Part shown: in pieces, positions 16,122-25,070 of the stretch
Position numbering within the stretch: the first letter of the stretch is position 1
Layout: each line of letters opens with the position of its first letter
Assembly (NCBI RefSeq): GCF_012396235.1
Contig: NZ_JAAXPA010000005.1
Span: 248,001-312,000, forward strand
Length of the DNA stretch: 64,000 nucleotides
Origin: Rhodococcus opacus
GTDB lineage: Bacteria > Actinomycetota > Actinomycetes > Mycobacteriales > Mycobacteriaceae
Direction of reading: 5' to 3'
Notes under the pieces: generated by a model
What the model was told of the DNA's origin: nothing
What the model saw: only the letters and a program-made list of their open reading frames with translations
The model's database searches: none
Position numbers and translations under genes: made by a program

Positions 16122-17138
16122 GTGGCACCCACCTTGACCGAGGTCGCACAACGCGCAGGGGTATCCCTGTCCACCGCGTCACGGGCGTTCAGTGCCCCGG
16201 ACCGGATCGGACCGGACACGCTCGCGCGGATCATCGCGGTCGCCGACGAGATCGGCTACCGGGCGGCGTCACCGACCCGCACCGACGTCGTGCGCCCCAC
16301 CGCCACCACCGTCGCGGTCGTGGTGCCCGACATCGGACACACGGTGTTCGCGAGCTTCGTGAAGGCGGCGCAGGCTCAGGGGTGGCACCGGCGCCAGACG
16401 GTGCTCCTCACCGACACCGACGGCAGCGCCGACCGTGAGCGTGAGGTTCTCGGCGAGTTGCAGGGTCGCGTCGACGCACTCGTGGTCTGCGCTCCGCGGC
16501 TGCCCGCATCGGACATCGTGCAGCTCGCCGGCGACACCCCCCTGGTGCTCGTCAACCGCTCGTCACCCGAATGCGATTGCATCGTGGCGGATTCCGAAGA
16601 CGGAATTCGCCAGGCCATCGACTACCTCGTCGCCCTCGGGCACGAGCACCTCGCCTACGTCCAGGGCTCGCCGCAGTCCTGGTCGAACCAGCGTCGTGTC
16701 GCCGCGGTCGAGGAATTCTGCAAGGCCAGGGATGTGCAGCTGAGTCTACTCGGCTGGCAGCAGGAAACCCTCGCGGGCGGTCATGCCGCAGCGGCGAGCG
16801 TGATCGCGACGGGCGCGAGCGCCGTGATCACACACAACGATCCGATGGCCATCGGAGTGATGAACGGCGTCCGCGCAATGGGCTTCTCGGTGCCGGCGGA
16901 CCTGAGCGTCGTCGGCATCGACGACTCGCCGCTGGCCGAACTCGCCAGCCCCGCGCTCACGAGCATCAATGTGCCGATGGCACGAGCCGGAGTGCTGAGT
17001 CTGGACCTGGTGTTCCAGCGCGCGAACGAGCCGGACTCCGATATCCGAGAAATCCACCTCCCCACTCAACTGGTCGTCCGGGCTTCGGCCGGACCGGCGC
17101 ACGATCGGGTGTTTCGCCCCGGAAAAGAGAGCCGCTAG
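16122..17138 (+). CDS. LacI-family transcriptional repressor of the sugar-acid operon
   Basis: A 338-residue LacI/GalR regulator. The N-terminal helix-turn-helix and hinge are APTLTEVAQRAGVSLSTASRAFSAPDRIGPDTLARI (residues 2-40). A type-I periplasmic-binding ligand domain follows, with AVVVPDIGHTVFASFVKAA, the typical SVVGIDDSPLAELASPALTSI near residue 265, and a C-terminal HLPTQLVVRASAG. The GTG at 16122 follows GAGG. It is the first gene of the operon and shares the paired TTGCGCAA operators, so autoregulation is expected. The inducer is probably a hexonate or KDG-type intermediate. Confidence 0.9.
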   Translation: MAPTLTEVAQRAGVSLSTASRAFSAPDRIGPDTLARIIAVADEIGYRAASPTRTDVVRPTATTVAVVVPDIGHTVFASFVKAAQAQGWHRRQTVLLTDTDGSADREREVLGELQGRVDALVVCAPRLPASDIVQLAGDTPLVLVNRSSPECDCIVADSEDGIRQAIDYLVALGHEHLAYVQGSPQSWSNQRRVAAVEEFCKARDVQLSLLGWQQETLAGGHAAAASVIATGASAVITHNDPMAIGVMNGVRAMGFSVPADLSVVGIDDSPLAELASPALTSINVPMARAGVLSLDLVFQRANEPDSDIREIHLPTQLVVRASAGPAHDRVFRPGKESR

Positions 17139-18143
17139 ATGAAAATCGTTGTTGCCGACAGCAACCTGATTCCGCACCGATCCCGGCTCGAGGCCGCAGT
17201 TCCGTCCGAATCGCGGCTGTCCTGGCACGGCGGCTTCGACGAGGCCGCCCTGATCGAGGATCTGCGCGACGCCGACGTCTATGTCGGGGGAAAGTTCACA
17301 CCGTCCATGGCGTCGGCTGCCGAGAGGCTGCGCCTCGTCCACGTCGCCGGTGCCGGCACGGACAACATCACCTTCGATGCCCTGGCGCAGGACGTGCTGG
17401 TGGCGAACACCTTCCATCACGAGAAGTCGATCGCGGAATACGTCGTGGCGGCCGCGGTGATGCTTCGACGCGGCTTCGTCGCGCAGGACAAGGCACTCCG
17501 GCAGGGCGTCTGGGCCACCTCGGTCTACGACGACCGTCTTACGCAGTCGAATTCGCTGCAGGGCGCGCGAGTGGGCTTCGTGGGGTTCGGCCACATCGGC
17601 CACGCCACGTGGAATCTGTTCCGAGCATTCGGCGCGACAGGAGCGGCCGTGACCGGTCGTGGCAACGTCGACGCGCCGAGTGCGGGACTGGACTGGGCGG
17701 CCGACGTGTCCCAACTCGGGCGTCTCCTCGTCGAATCCGATGTCGTCGTGGTGTCCGCACCGCTCGACGACCGTACGCGGGGCATGATCGGCGCCGACGA
17801 ATTGCGCGCACTCGGTAGCGACGGTGTGCTGGTGAATGTGGGCCGCGGACCTCTCGTCCAGGAGCAGGCCCTGTTCGACGCACTGTCCTCGTCGACCATC
17901 GCCGGTGCGGCCATCGACGTCTGGTACGACTATCCCGGACCCGACGGTCGAGGGACACCCAGCGCTCTGCCGTTCTCCGAACTCCCCAACATCCTGATGA
18001 CACCGCATTCTTCCGGAGTCTCACAACAGACTTTCGTCGGCCGCGTCGACGACATCGCCGACAACATCACTCGACTCGCTCGCGGTGAGCAACTGCGCAA
18101 CGTCGTCGCACCCGCCGTCGGCTCGAAAGGATCACGAGCATGA
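17139..18143 (+). CDS. D-isomer-specific 2-hydroxyacid dehydrogenase family protein
   Basis: A 334-residue NAD(P)-dependent dehydrogenase. The cofactor fold shows [16 protein letters not shown] (around residue 145), the substrate Arg lies in [20 protein letters not shown], and the catalytic His in LMTPHSSG near residue 285. At the place where most relatives carry the third catalytic residue (Glu in DVFExEP) this protein reads DVWYDYP, so the Glu is shifted or missing. It starts directly after the LacI stop and overlaps the next gene by ATGA. Its role is unclear: it may interconvert a keto acid and hydroxy acid feeding the hexonate route. Confidence 0.83.
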   Translation: MKIVVADSNLIPHRSRLEAAVPSESRLSWHGGFDEAALIEDLRDADVYVGGKFTPSMASAAERLRLVHVAGAGTDNITFDALAQDVLVANTFHHEKSIAEYVVAAAVMLRRGFVAQDKALRQGVWATSVYDDRLTQSNSLQGARVGFVGFGHIGHATWNLFRAFGATGAAVTGRGNVDAPSAGLDWAADVSQLGRLLVESDVVVVSAPLDDRTRGMIGADELRALGSDGVLVNVGRGPLVQEQALFDALSSSTIAGAAIDVWYDYPGPDGRGTPSALPFSELPNILMTPHSSGVSQQTFVGRVDDIADNITRLARGEQLRNVVAPAVGSKGSRA

Positions 18144-19357
18144 CCGACAAGATCATCTCCGCGGACGTGCTGATCTGCAGCCCCACCCGCAACTTCGTCA
18201 CCCTCAAGATCACCACGGCCGACGGCGTCGTCGGCTACGGTGACGCCACGCTCAACGGCCGTGAACTGTCCGTCGCGTCGTATCTCCGGGACCATGTCGC
18301 GCCCTTGCTGATCGGGCGCGACCCGGCGCGGATCGAGGACACCTGGCAGTACCTCTACCGCGGCGTGTACTGGCGGCGCGGGCCCGTCACGATGGCCGCG
18401 ATCGGAGCCGTGGACGTCGCACTCTGGGACATCAAGGGCAAGACCCTCGGCCAGCCCGTCTACCAGCTGCTCGGCGGCGCCGTCCGCGACCGGGTGCTCT
18501 CCTACACCCACGCGACCGGGTGGGACGCGCCCGCGCTACTCGACTCCGTCGACGCCAAGCGCGCGAAGGGCTTCCAGGCGATTCGAGTGCAGTCCGGGGT
18601 TCCCGGCCTGGATTCGGTGTACGGCGTGCACCAGGGCGCCGCCGGATACGAGCCCGCAAGCCGCGGCGCACTCCCGGTCGAGGAAGTATGGGACACCGAT
18701 GCCTACCTCAACCATGCACCCCGGATCCTCGAAGCGGTCCGTGAACACGTCGGCCCCGACCTCAAATTGCTGCACGACGCCCACCATCGGCTCACCCCGC
18801 AGCAGGCTGCGCGGCTGGGGAAGTCGGTCGAACACGTGGACCTGTTCTGGCTCGAGGACGTCACGCCCGCCGAGAACCAGGACGCGCTGCGTCTGGTGCG
18901 CAACCACACCACCACACCCCTGGCGATCGGGGAGGTCTTCAACACGATCTGGGACTGCCAGCACCTGATCACCGAGCAGCTGATCGACTTCATCCGGGTG
19001 GCCATCGTCCACGCGGGCGGAATCAGCCACGTCCGCAAGATCTTCGCGCTCGCCGAGGTGTATCAGATTCGCGGCGGACCGCACGGCCCGTCGGACGTCT
19101 CGCCGATCTCCCTGGGCGCGAGCCTGCACCTCGGGCTTGCGACGCCGAACTTCGGAATCCAGGAGTACATGGGCTACGACCCGCTCGTCAGCGAGGTCTT
19201 CCCCCACGAGTGGTCGTTCTCGGACGGGCACCTCACCCCCGGCGACGTTCCGGGCATCGGAGTGAGCATGAACGAGGAACTCGCGGAGCAATATCCGTAC
19301 GAGCAGGCCTACCTCCCGGTCGCCCGGCGCCGCGACGGCTCCATGACGGATTGGTGA
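18140..19357 (+). CDS. manD: D-mannonate dehydratase family protein (ManD, enolase superfamily)
   Basis: A 405-residue enolase-superfamily dehydratase. The Mg ligands and catalytic groups are visible in [36 protein letters not shown] and [16 protein letters not shown]; the N-terminal capping domain includes [28 protein letters not shown]. ManD members dehydrate D-mannonate (some also D-gluconate) to 2-keto-3-deoxygluconate. Here the flanking mannonate-forming reductase, KDG kinase and KDPG aldolase make D-mannonate the likely in vivo substrate. ATG overlaps the previous stop by four bases. Low-efficiency ManD paralogues exist, so the exact substrate remains an inference. Confidence 0.88.
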   Translation: MTDKIISADVLICSPTRNFVTLKITTADGVVGYGDATLNGRELSVASYLRDHVAPLLIGRDPARIEDTWQYLYRGVYWRRGPVTMAAIGAVDVALWDIKGKTLGQPVYQLLGGAVRDRVLSYTHATGWDAPALLDSVDAKRAKGFQAIRVQSGVPGLDSVYGVHQGAAGYEPASRGALPVEEVWDTDAYLNHAPRILEAVREHVGPDLKLLHDAHHRLTPQQAARLGKSVEHVDLFWLEDVTPAENQDALRLVRNHTTTPLAIGEVFNTIWDCQHLITEQLIDFIRVAIVHAGGISHVRKIFALAEVYQIRGGPHGPSDVSPISLGASLHLGLATPNFGIQEYMGYDPLVSEVFPHEWSFSDGHLTPGDVPGIGVSMNEELAEQYPYEQAYLPVARRRDGSMTDW

Positions 19358-19362
19358 CGAGC

Positions 19363-20898
19363 ATGTCCGAACCGACACTCTCGCGCCGAAACGTTCCCGC
19401 TGCGGCACTGATCCACCGGCGGGTACCGGAAGGCGCCGGGATCGTGCACCTGGGCCTCGGCAACTTCCACCGCGCACACCAGGCGGTGTACACCGCGCTC
19501 GCGATGGAACGCGAACCCGGACCGTGGGGCATTCTCGGTGTGGCGAGCCGCTCGAGCACCGTCGCCGATGCGATGAACGCGCAGGACCTCCTGTACAGCG
19601 TCGTCGAGATCTCGCCGGACGGTTCTCGTGTGAGCGTCCCGGGTTCACACACCGGAACGCTGGTGGCCGAGCAGGACCCGGAGTCGGTCGTCCGTGCGAT
19701 CGCGGACCCGGCGACGAAGATCGTCACGATCACGGTGACCGAACACGGGTACACGGTCTCACCCGAGACCGGTTCCCTCGACCTCGACTCCGATGTCGTT
19801 CGCCGCGACCTCGCCCAAATGCGGACGCCCCGCACCACGATCGGGCAGATCGCCCGCGGACTGGCCCTGCGGGCGAGCACGCACGCCGCCCCGGTCACGA
19901 TCCTCAGCTGCGACAACCTGCTGTCCAACGGGCGCCAGACCGAAAGGCTCGTACGCGAGTTCGTCGGCACCTTCGCGCCGCCTCTCCGCGACGACCTGCT
20001 GTCCTGGATGAACTCGTCCGTGACGTTCCCCAACTCGATGGTGGACCGGATCGTGCCGTCCGGTTCGGACCGCTACAACGAGGCGGCGCTGGCACACCTC
20101 GGCGTGCGCGACACGATCGCCGTCCCCGCGGAGCCGTTCACGATGTGGGTCATGGAGGAGCGGTTCGCCGCCGGGCGTCCCGCCTGGGAGCACGGTGGCG
20201 CGCTGTTCACCGACGACGTCGAGCCGTACGAGCTGATGAAGGTCCGACTGCTCAACGGGACGCATTCGCTCATCGCCTACCTCGGCGCACTCGACGGGCG
20301 CGCCACCATCCCCGAGTCCGTGGCGCAGCCGTTCGTCGAGGACGCAGCGCGCCGGATCCTCTGCGACGAGTACCTGCCGACGGTCACCGTTCCCGAATCG
20401 GTGGACACGGACGACTACATCCGGCAGCTGTTCTCGCGTTGGTCCAATACCGCTCTGGGACATCGCACCTCGCAGGTCGGCTCCGACGGATCGGTCAAAC
20501 TGACGCAGCGCATCCCGATTCCCGCGCTCGAACACCTCGGCCGCGGTACCGTCCCGCAGTACCTTTCTCTGACGGTGGCGGCATACCTCTGCTGCATCGC
20601 CCCGCCGCCCGGGTTCGATCCCGGCCCCCACGCACGATCCATGACCGACCCCGCTCGACCGCGCCTGGCAGGAATGGCCGACAACGCCGCTTCCACTACA
20701 GAATTCGTTCGCTCCGTCTTCCTCGACGGAGGTCTGTTTCCCAGCACTCTCGCTTCGCACACCGACTTCGTCGCGCGGATCGCCGACTTCGTCGACATCA
20801 TCGTCCGTCACGGGCCGGTAGCTGCGGCAGGCGAAGCATCCGACCCGGTCCCGGACCTCGGGACTACCACGTCGCTGCAGTCCAGCGCGACCATCTGA
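19363..20898 (+). CDS. uxuB: Mannitol dehydrogenase family; probable D-fructuronate reductase (D-mannonate oxidoreductase)
   Basis: A 511-residue long-chain polyol/hexuronate dehydrogenase. The Rossmann start is GIVHLGLGNFHRAHQAVYT, and the family catalytic pattern K-x5-N-x2-H is seen in MKVRLLNGTHSLIAYLG near residue 295. Relatives are mannitol 2-dehydrogenase, UxuB and UxaB; the adjacent ManD favours the UxuB reaction, D-fructuronate to D-mannonate. ATG 19363 is used, but an in-frame GTG at 19354 overlaps the ManD stop as GTGA and is equally possible. Confidence 0.87.
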   Translation: MSEPTLSRRNVPAAALIHRRVPEGAGIVHLGLGNFHRAHQAVYTALAMEREPGPWGILGVASRSSTVADAMNAQDLLYSVVEISPDGSRVSVPGSHTGTLVAEQDPESVVRAIADPATKIVTITVTEHGYTVSPETGSLDLDSDVVRRDLAQMRTPRTTIGQIARGLALRASTHAAPVTILSCDNLLSNGRQTERLVREFVGTFAPPLRDDLLSWMNSSVTFPNSMVDRIVPSGSDRYNEAALAHLGVRDTIAVPAEPFTMWVMEERFAAGRPAWEHGGALFTDDVEPYELMKVRLLNGTHSLIAYLGALDGRATIPESVAQPFVEDAARRILCDEYLPTVTVPESVDTDDYIRQLFSRWSNTALGHRTSQVGSDGSVKLTQRIPIPALEHLGRGTVPQYLSLTVAAYLCCIAPPPGFDPGPHARSMTDPARPRLAGMADNAASTTEFVRSVFLDGGLFPSTLASHTDFVARIADFVDIIVRHGPVAAAGEASDPVPDLGTTTSLQSSATI

Positions 20899-20947
20899 CT
20901 CCCTCAACCCTGCCCGGACACTCCGGGAACCACCAATGGAGGAATCC

Positions 20948-22327
20948 ATGGACACTACACTCGACCCCACGGTGAACCCGAAAACTCCCGGCCGCGGTGG
21001 CGGTACACCCCAGGCAGACCCGTCCGCGGTCCGCCGGGCGGCGTGGGCGGGGCTCATCGGCACCACGCTCGAGCAGTACGACTTCGTCATCTACGGCACC
21101 GCTTCGGCGCTGATATTCAACACCCTGTTCTTCCCGAACATCTCGCCGGCGGCGGGCATCCTCGCGAGCTTCAGCGCCTACGCCGTCGGGTTTCTCGCCC
21201 GGCCGCTCGGCGGCCTGTTCTTCTCGCGGTACGGAGAGCGTCTCGGCCGCAAGTGGGTGCTCGTCGCGACGCTGATGCTGATGGGCGGCGCGACACTGGG
21301 TATCGGCCTGCTGCCCACCTACAGTCAGGTCGGGCTGCTCGCACCTGCTCTCCTCGTCGCATGCCGATTCTTCCAGGGTTTCGGAGCGGGAGCCGAACAG
21401 TCCGGCGGTGCAACCCTTCTGACGGAGACGGCGCAGATAGGCAGGCGAGGTAGGCTCGCCGCCCTGGTGATGACGGGAGCCGCACTGGGCACGGCGCTCG
21501 GCGCAGTCGCGTGGATCGCCGCGCAGCTCCTGCCCGAAGAGCAGCTCATGTCCTGGGGCTGGCGTCTCGTGTTCATCAGCAGTCTGTTCGTCACGGTCGC
21601 CGCGTTCGTCATTCGTCGCAAGCTCAACGAGAGCCCGGTGTTCCAGGAACTCAAGGAGCAGCACCAGGTTCCGAAGACGCCGGTGAAGGAGATCTTCGCG
21701 AACGGCAAGAAGCCGCTGTTCATCGTCATGTTCATGACCATCGGCATCAGCGCGCAGTCGTACACGTACCAGGTGTTCATGGCCTCGTACCTCAAGAACG
21801 ACGTGCACGTCGACCCCACGTTCATTCCCAAGGTGCTGCTGGTCGGGGCCATCTGCGGCGGCATCGCGGCCTACGGGTTCGGCCGCCTGTCCGATCGGGT
21901 GGGCCGCAAGCCGGTGTACATCTCGATCGTGATCGCCCTGATCATCCTGCCGGTGCCGACCTTCCTGGCCCTGAACACCGGCTCGCATCTGCTGATCACG
22001 ATGGCGATGATCGTCGGCTTCATCCTGGCCTGCCAGGGCGCCGTCGGCGTCACCATGAGCTACTTCCCGGAGATCTTCGGCTCCCGCTACCGCTACGCCG
22101 GCGTCACACTCGGCCGCGAATTCGCCTCGATCTTCGGCGGCGGTGTCGCACCGCTGATCTGTGCGGCGCTCGTCACGGCGTTCTCCGGCTCGTGGATCCC
22201 CGTGGCCGTCTACATGATCCTGATGGCCGTGACCGTTCTGATCGCCTCGGCGATGGCACCGGAAACCCGCGACCGCGACCTCACGCTGGCCGCCAACGCC
22301 ACCGACCGTGAGGTGACGGCGGCATGA
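20948..22327 (+). CDS. MFS transporter, metabolite:H+ symporter-like
   Basis: A 459-residue transporter with 12 predicted helices. Family features are LIGTTLEQYDFVIYGTASALIFNTLFFP at helix 1 and RPLGGLFFSRYGERLGRKWVLV after helix 2, as in metabolite:H+ symporters for dicarboxylates, shikimate or sugar acids. ATG 20948 follows a full GGAGGA site. Its position inside the hexonate operon makes import of L-gulonate, D-mannonate or a related acid the most likely role. It overlaps the KDPG aldolase gene by ATGA. Confidence 0.87.
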   Translation: MDTTLDPTVNPKTPGRGGGTPQADPSAVRRAAWAGLIGTTLEQYDFVIYGTASALIFNTLFFPNISPAAGILASFSAYAVGFLARPLGGLFFSRYGERLGRKWVLVATLMLMGGATLGIGLLPTYSQVGLLAPALLVACRFFQGFGAGAEQSGGATLLTETAQIGRRGRLAALVMTGAALGTALGAVAWIAAQLLPEEQLMSWGWRLVFISSLFVTVAAFVIRRKLNESPVFQELKEQHQVPKTPVKEIFANGKKPLFIVMFMTIGISAQSYTYQVFMASYLKNDVHVDPTFIPKVLLVGAICGGIAAYGFGRLSDRVGRKPVYISIVIALIILPVPTFLALNTGSHLLITMAMIVGFILACQGAVGVTMSYFPEIFGSRYRYAGVTLGREFASIFGGGVAPLICAALVTAFSGSWIPVAVYMILMAVTVLIASAMAPETRDRDLTLAANATDREVTAA

Positions 22328-22938
22328 CGTCTTCCGTCATCGCGGTGCTGCGTGCCGCGGACGCCAACCGGTACGCCCCGGTGGTGAACGTCCTCGCCGA
22401 GAACGGCGTGCGCGCCGTCGAGCTGACGATGAGCACGCCGGGAACCCTCGAGTCCCTGAGCAGCATCCGGCGCGCCGCACCCGACGGCGTCGAGATCGGG
22501 GTCGGGACGGTCACCACCGTCGAGCAGGCCCGCGCCGCCCTCGACGTGGGAGCCGACTTCCTCGTGACGCCGACGACCAACCTCGACGTCATCGCCACGG
22601 CCGTGCGTGCCGGAGTTCCGATCTACCCGGGCGGATTCACCCCGACCGAGCTGTGGAACGGATGGAACGCGGGTGCCACTGCCGTGAAGGTGTTCCCGGC
22701 GTCGGTGGTCGGGCCGGAGTACATCGGGCACCTGCGCGGGCCCTTCCCCGACATCCAGGTCGTCCCCTCGGGTGGGGTGGGCATCGACGACGTCCCCGCG
22801 TGGTTCGCGGCCGGAGCGGCGGCGGTCAGCCTCGGCGGACCGTTGATCGGGGACGCACTCCGCGGAGGCGACCTCGGGCAGCTGGCCGAACGATGCCGGC
22901 GCCTCACCGACGTCGTCGCCGAACTGGAGGTCGCGTGA
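22324..22938 (+). CDS. eda: 2-keto-3-deoxy-6-phosphogluconate (KDPG) aldolase
   Basis: A 204-residue class I aldolase of normal length. The catalytic Glu lies in GVRAVELTMST and the Schiff-base Lys in ATAVKVFPASVVGPEYI; the phosphate-binding loop VVPSGGVGIDDVPAW is present. It cleaves KDPG to pyruvate and glyceraldehyde-3-phosphate, closing the pathway fed by ManD and KDG kinase. It is coupled to the transporter (ATGA) upstream and shares one base with the kinase downstream. Confidence 0.92.
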   Translation: MTSSVIAVLRAADANRYAPVVNVLAENGVRAVELTMSTPGTLESLSSIRRAAPDGVEIGVGTVTTVEQARAALDVGADFLVTPTTNLDVIATAVRAGVPIYPGGFTPTELWNGWNAGATAVKVFPASVVGPEYIGHLRGPFPDIQVVPSGGVGIDDVPAWFAAGAAAVSLGGPLIGDALRGGDLGQLAERCRRLTDVVAELEVA

Positions 22939-23876
22939 TGACGGTGCTGACGTTCGGCGAGACGATGGCCCTCACCAGGGCGGTGGACACCGGTGTCCTC
23001 GCCCACACATCGACACTGCATCTGGGAATCGGCGGCGCCGAATCGAACTTCGCGATCGCCTTGCGGCGACTCGGCGTCGACGTCACCTGGATCGGGCGCG
23101 TCGGCCAGGACAGCCTGGGCGACCTGATCGAACGGGAACTCCGGGCCGAGGGAATCACCGCCGACGTCATCCGCGATCCGGACGCTCCGACCGGACTGAT
23201 GGTGAAGGAGCGGCGAACCGCCACCGCCACCCGCGTCTGGTACTACCGGACCGGCAGCGCGGGGTCACGGCTCACGATGTCGGACATCGCGGACGACCGC
23301 CTCGAGTCGGCGTCCCTGCTGCACGTCACCGGCATCACCCCCGCCCTGTCCGACACCGCCAGGAAGACCACCCTGCACTGCGTCGAACGGGCACGCGCAC
23401 TGGGCATTCCGGTGTCATTCGATCTCAACTATCGCCGCGCGCTGTGGTCGCCGGACGACGCGGGCCCCGTCTTCCGTGAGCTGATCGGATTGTCGGACAT
23501 CGTCTTCGCAGGTGAGGACGAGGCCGCCATCGCGGTGGGCGACGGCACTCCCGCCGAACTCGTCGCCCGCATCCGCGACCTCGGACCACGCGAGAGCATC
23601 CTGAAACTGGGCGACCAGGGATGCCTCGCGATGGTCGACGGAGAGACGTACTCCCTGCCCGCGGTGCCGGTGAGCGTGGTCGACTCCGTCGGGGCCGGAG
23701 ACGGTTTCGTCGCCGGCTACCTCGCGGAACGACTGGCCGGTGAGGCACCCGCCGACCGCCTGCGAACCGCTGTGACGGTCGGGGCGTTCGCGTGCACCGT
23801 GTCCGGCGACTGGGAGGGCATGCCACGCCGGGACGAACTCGGCCTCCTCACCACAACGGAACCCGTCACCAGATGA
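22938..23876 (+). CDS. kdgK: 2-keto-3-deoxygluconate kinase (PfkB/ribokinase family)
   Basis: A 312-residue PfkB-family sugar kinase. Signature 1 appears as GGAESNFAIALRRLGVDVTWIGRVGQD (residues ~28-55) and signature 2 as VVDSVGAGDGFVAGYLA near residue 250, with the catalytic Asp in GAGDGF. FDLNYRRALW is typical of KDG kinases. It would phosphorylate KDG to KDPG with ATP. The ATG at 22938 follows GGAGG by seven bases and overlaps the aldolase stop (TGATG). Confidence 0.9.
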   Translation: MTVLTFGETMALTRAVDTGVLAHTSTLHLGIGGAESNFAIALRRLGVDVTWIGRVGQDSLGDLIERELRAEGITADVIRDPDAPTGLMVKERRTATATRVWYYRTGSAGSRLTMSDIADDRLESASLLHVTGITPALSDTARKTTLHCVERARALGIPVSFDLNYRRALWSPDDAGPVFRELIGLSDIVFAGEDEAAIAVGDGTPAELVARIRDLGPRESILKLGDQGCLAMVDGETYSLPAVPVSVVDSVGAGDGFVAGYLAERLAGEAPADRLRTAVTVGAFACTVSGDWEGMPRRDELGLLTTTEPVTR

Positions 23877-24982
23877 CCAGCTCCGATCTCCGACAGAACT
23901 GGACTCCACGCATGAACACCAGCCCGACCACCGCTTCACACGCCACCGAGATTCCGACGCACGCGCAGGCGGTCGTCACCCACGGCGCGCAGGACCTGCG
24001 CGTGGAGGAGGTGCCGATCGCCGCACCGAAGCCGGACGAAGCGGTGATCCGCATCGCCTACGGCGGGATCTGCGGATCCGATCTGCACTACTGGCAGCAC
24101 GGCGCCGCCGGCGAGTCGATCCTTCGCGCACCGATGCGGCTCGGACACGAGGCGTCGGGCACCGTCCTGATCGGCGCGACGGACGGAAGCGGTCCCGGCG
24201 CCGGCACCCCCGTCACCATCCATCCCGCGACCCCCGGCGGCGACAGCGCGAAGTATCCAGCCGATCGCCCCAATATTTCCCCCGGATGCACGTACCTGGG
24301 TAGTGCGGCGCACTTCCCGCACGCGGACGGGTTGTTCGTCAGCCACGTCGCCGTCCCGACCCGCATGCTCCGGGTTCTTCCCGACGGCCTCGATCTTCGT
24401 CTGGCGTCACTGGCCGAGCCGGCGAGCGTGGCGTGGCACGCGGTCGCGCGGGCAGGGGAGGTGAAGGACCGGTCGGTCCTCGTCATCGGTGCCGGACCCA
24501 TCGGCGCGCTCGTCGTGGCGGTGCTGAAGCGAGCGGGCGCCGGGAAGATCACGGCAGTGGACATGCACGAATACCCGCTGAGGATCGCGCGCGCCGTGGG
24601 TGCGGACGCGACACTCACCGCCACCGATACCGACGCAGTCGCGGCGGTGGAAGCGGACGTCACCATCGAATGCTCCGGCAACCATCGCGGTCTGGCATCG
24701 GCAATCCACGGCACGGCCCGCGGCGGCCGGGTCGTGATGGTCGGTCTGCTTCCCTCGGGGGATCAGCCGGTACCCATGTCGATCGCGATCACCCGGGAAC
24801 TGGATCTGGTCGGCTCGTTCCGGTTCAACGACGAGATCGACGAGGTGGTGGCCGCCCTCGCCGAGGGCTCGCTGGTGGTGGATCCGATCGTCACGGCCGA
24901 GTACGACGTCGCCGATGCGCTCACCGCGTTCGCGTCGGCCAGGGATGCGTCCTCGTCGAGCAAGGTGCTCCTGCGGTTCTGA
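23873..24982 (+). CDS. Zinc-type alcohol dehydrogenase; probable L-gulonate/L-idonate 5-dehydrogenase
   Basis: About 369 residues (357 if the ATG at 23912 is used) of the zinc MDR family. Catalytic-zinc ligands are in GGICGSDLHYW and RLGHEASG; the cofactor fold is VLVIGAGPIGALVVAVLKRAGA. It resembles L-idonate 5-dehydrogenases, including the YLGSAAHFPHADGLF stretch, but the structural-zinc lobe that normally has four Cys shows only one (NISPGC). In this operon it would oxidise L-gulonate to D-fructuronate, or L-idonate to 5-ketogluconate. The ATG at 23873 overlaps the kinase stop as ATGA, matching the coupling of this operon. Confidence 0.83.
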   Translation: MTSSDLRQNWTPRMNTSPTTASHATEIPTHAQAVVTHGAQDLRVEEVPIAAPKPDEAVIRIAYGGICGSDLHYWQHGAAGESILRAPMRLGHEASGTVLIGATDGSGPGAGTPVTIHPATPGGDSAKYPADRPNISPGCTYLGSAAHFPHADGLFVSHVAVPTRMLRVLPDGLDLRLASLAEPASVAWHAVARAGEVKDRSVLVIGAGPIGALVVAVLKRAGAGKITAVDMHEYPLRIARAVGADATLTATDTDAVAAVEADVTIECSGNHRGLASAIHGTARGGRVVMVGLLPSGDQPVPMSIAITRELDLVGSFRFNDEIDEVVAALAEGSLVVDPIVTAEYDVADALTAFASARDASSSSKVLLRF

Positions 24983-24983
24983 T

Positions 24984-25002
24984 CCGGGGAACGTCGCCCC
25001 GG
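24984..25002 (+). terminator. Short GC hairpin after the sugar-acid operon
   Basis: CCGGGG (24984-24989) pairs with CCCCGG (24997-25002) over a seven-base loop, starting right after the stop of the last operon gene. There is no following T-run, which is common for actinomycete terminators. The stem is short, so support is modest. Confidence 0.4.
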
Positions 25003-25070
25003 CCTCGTCTGCGGGGCACGGCTGTCGCATGATGGTCTCGACGCACCCCCGAGGTCAGGAGAGCAAGCTG

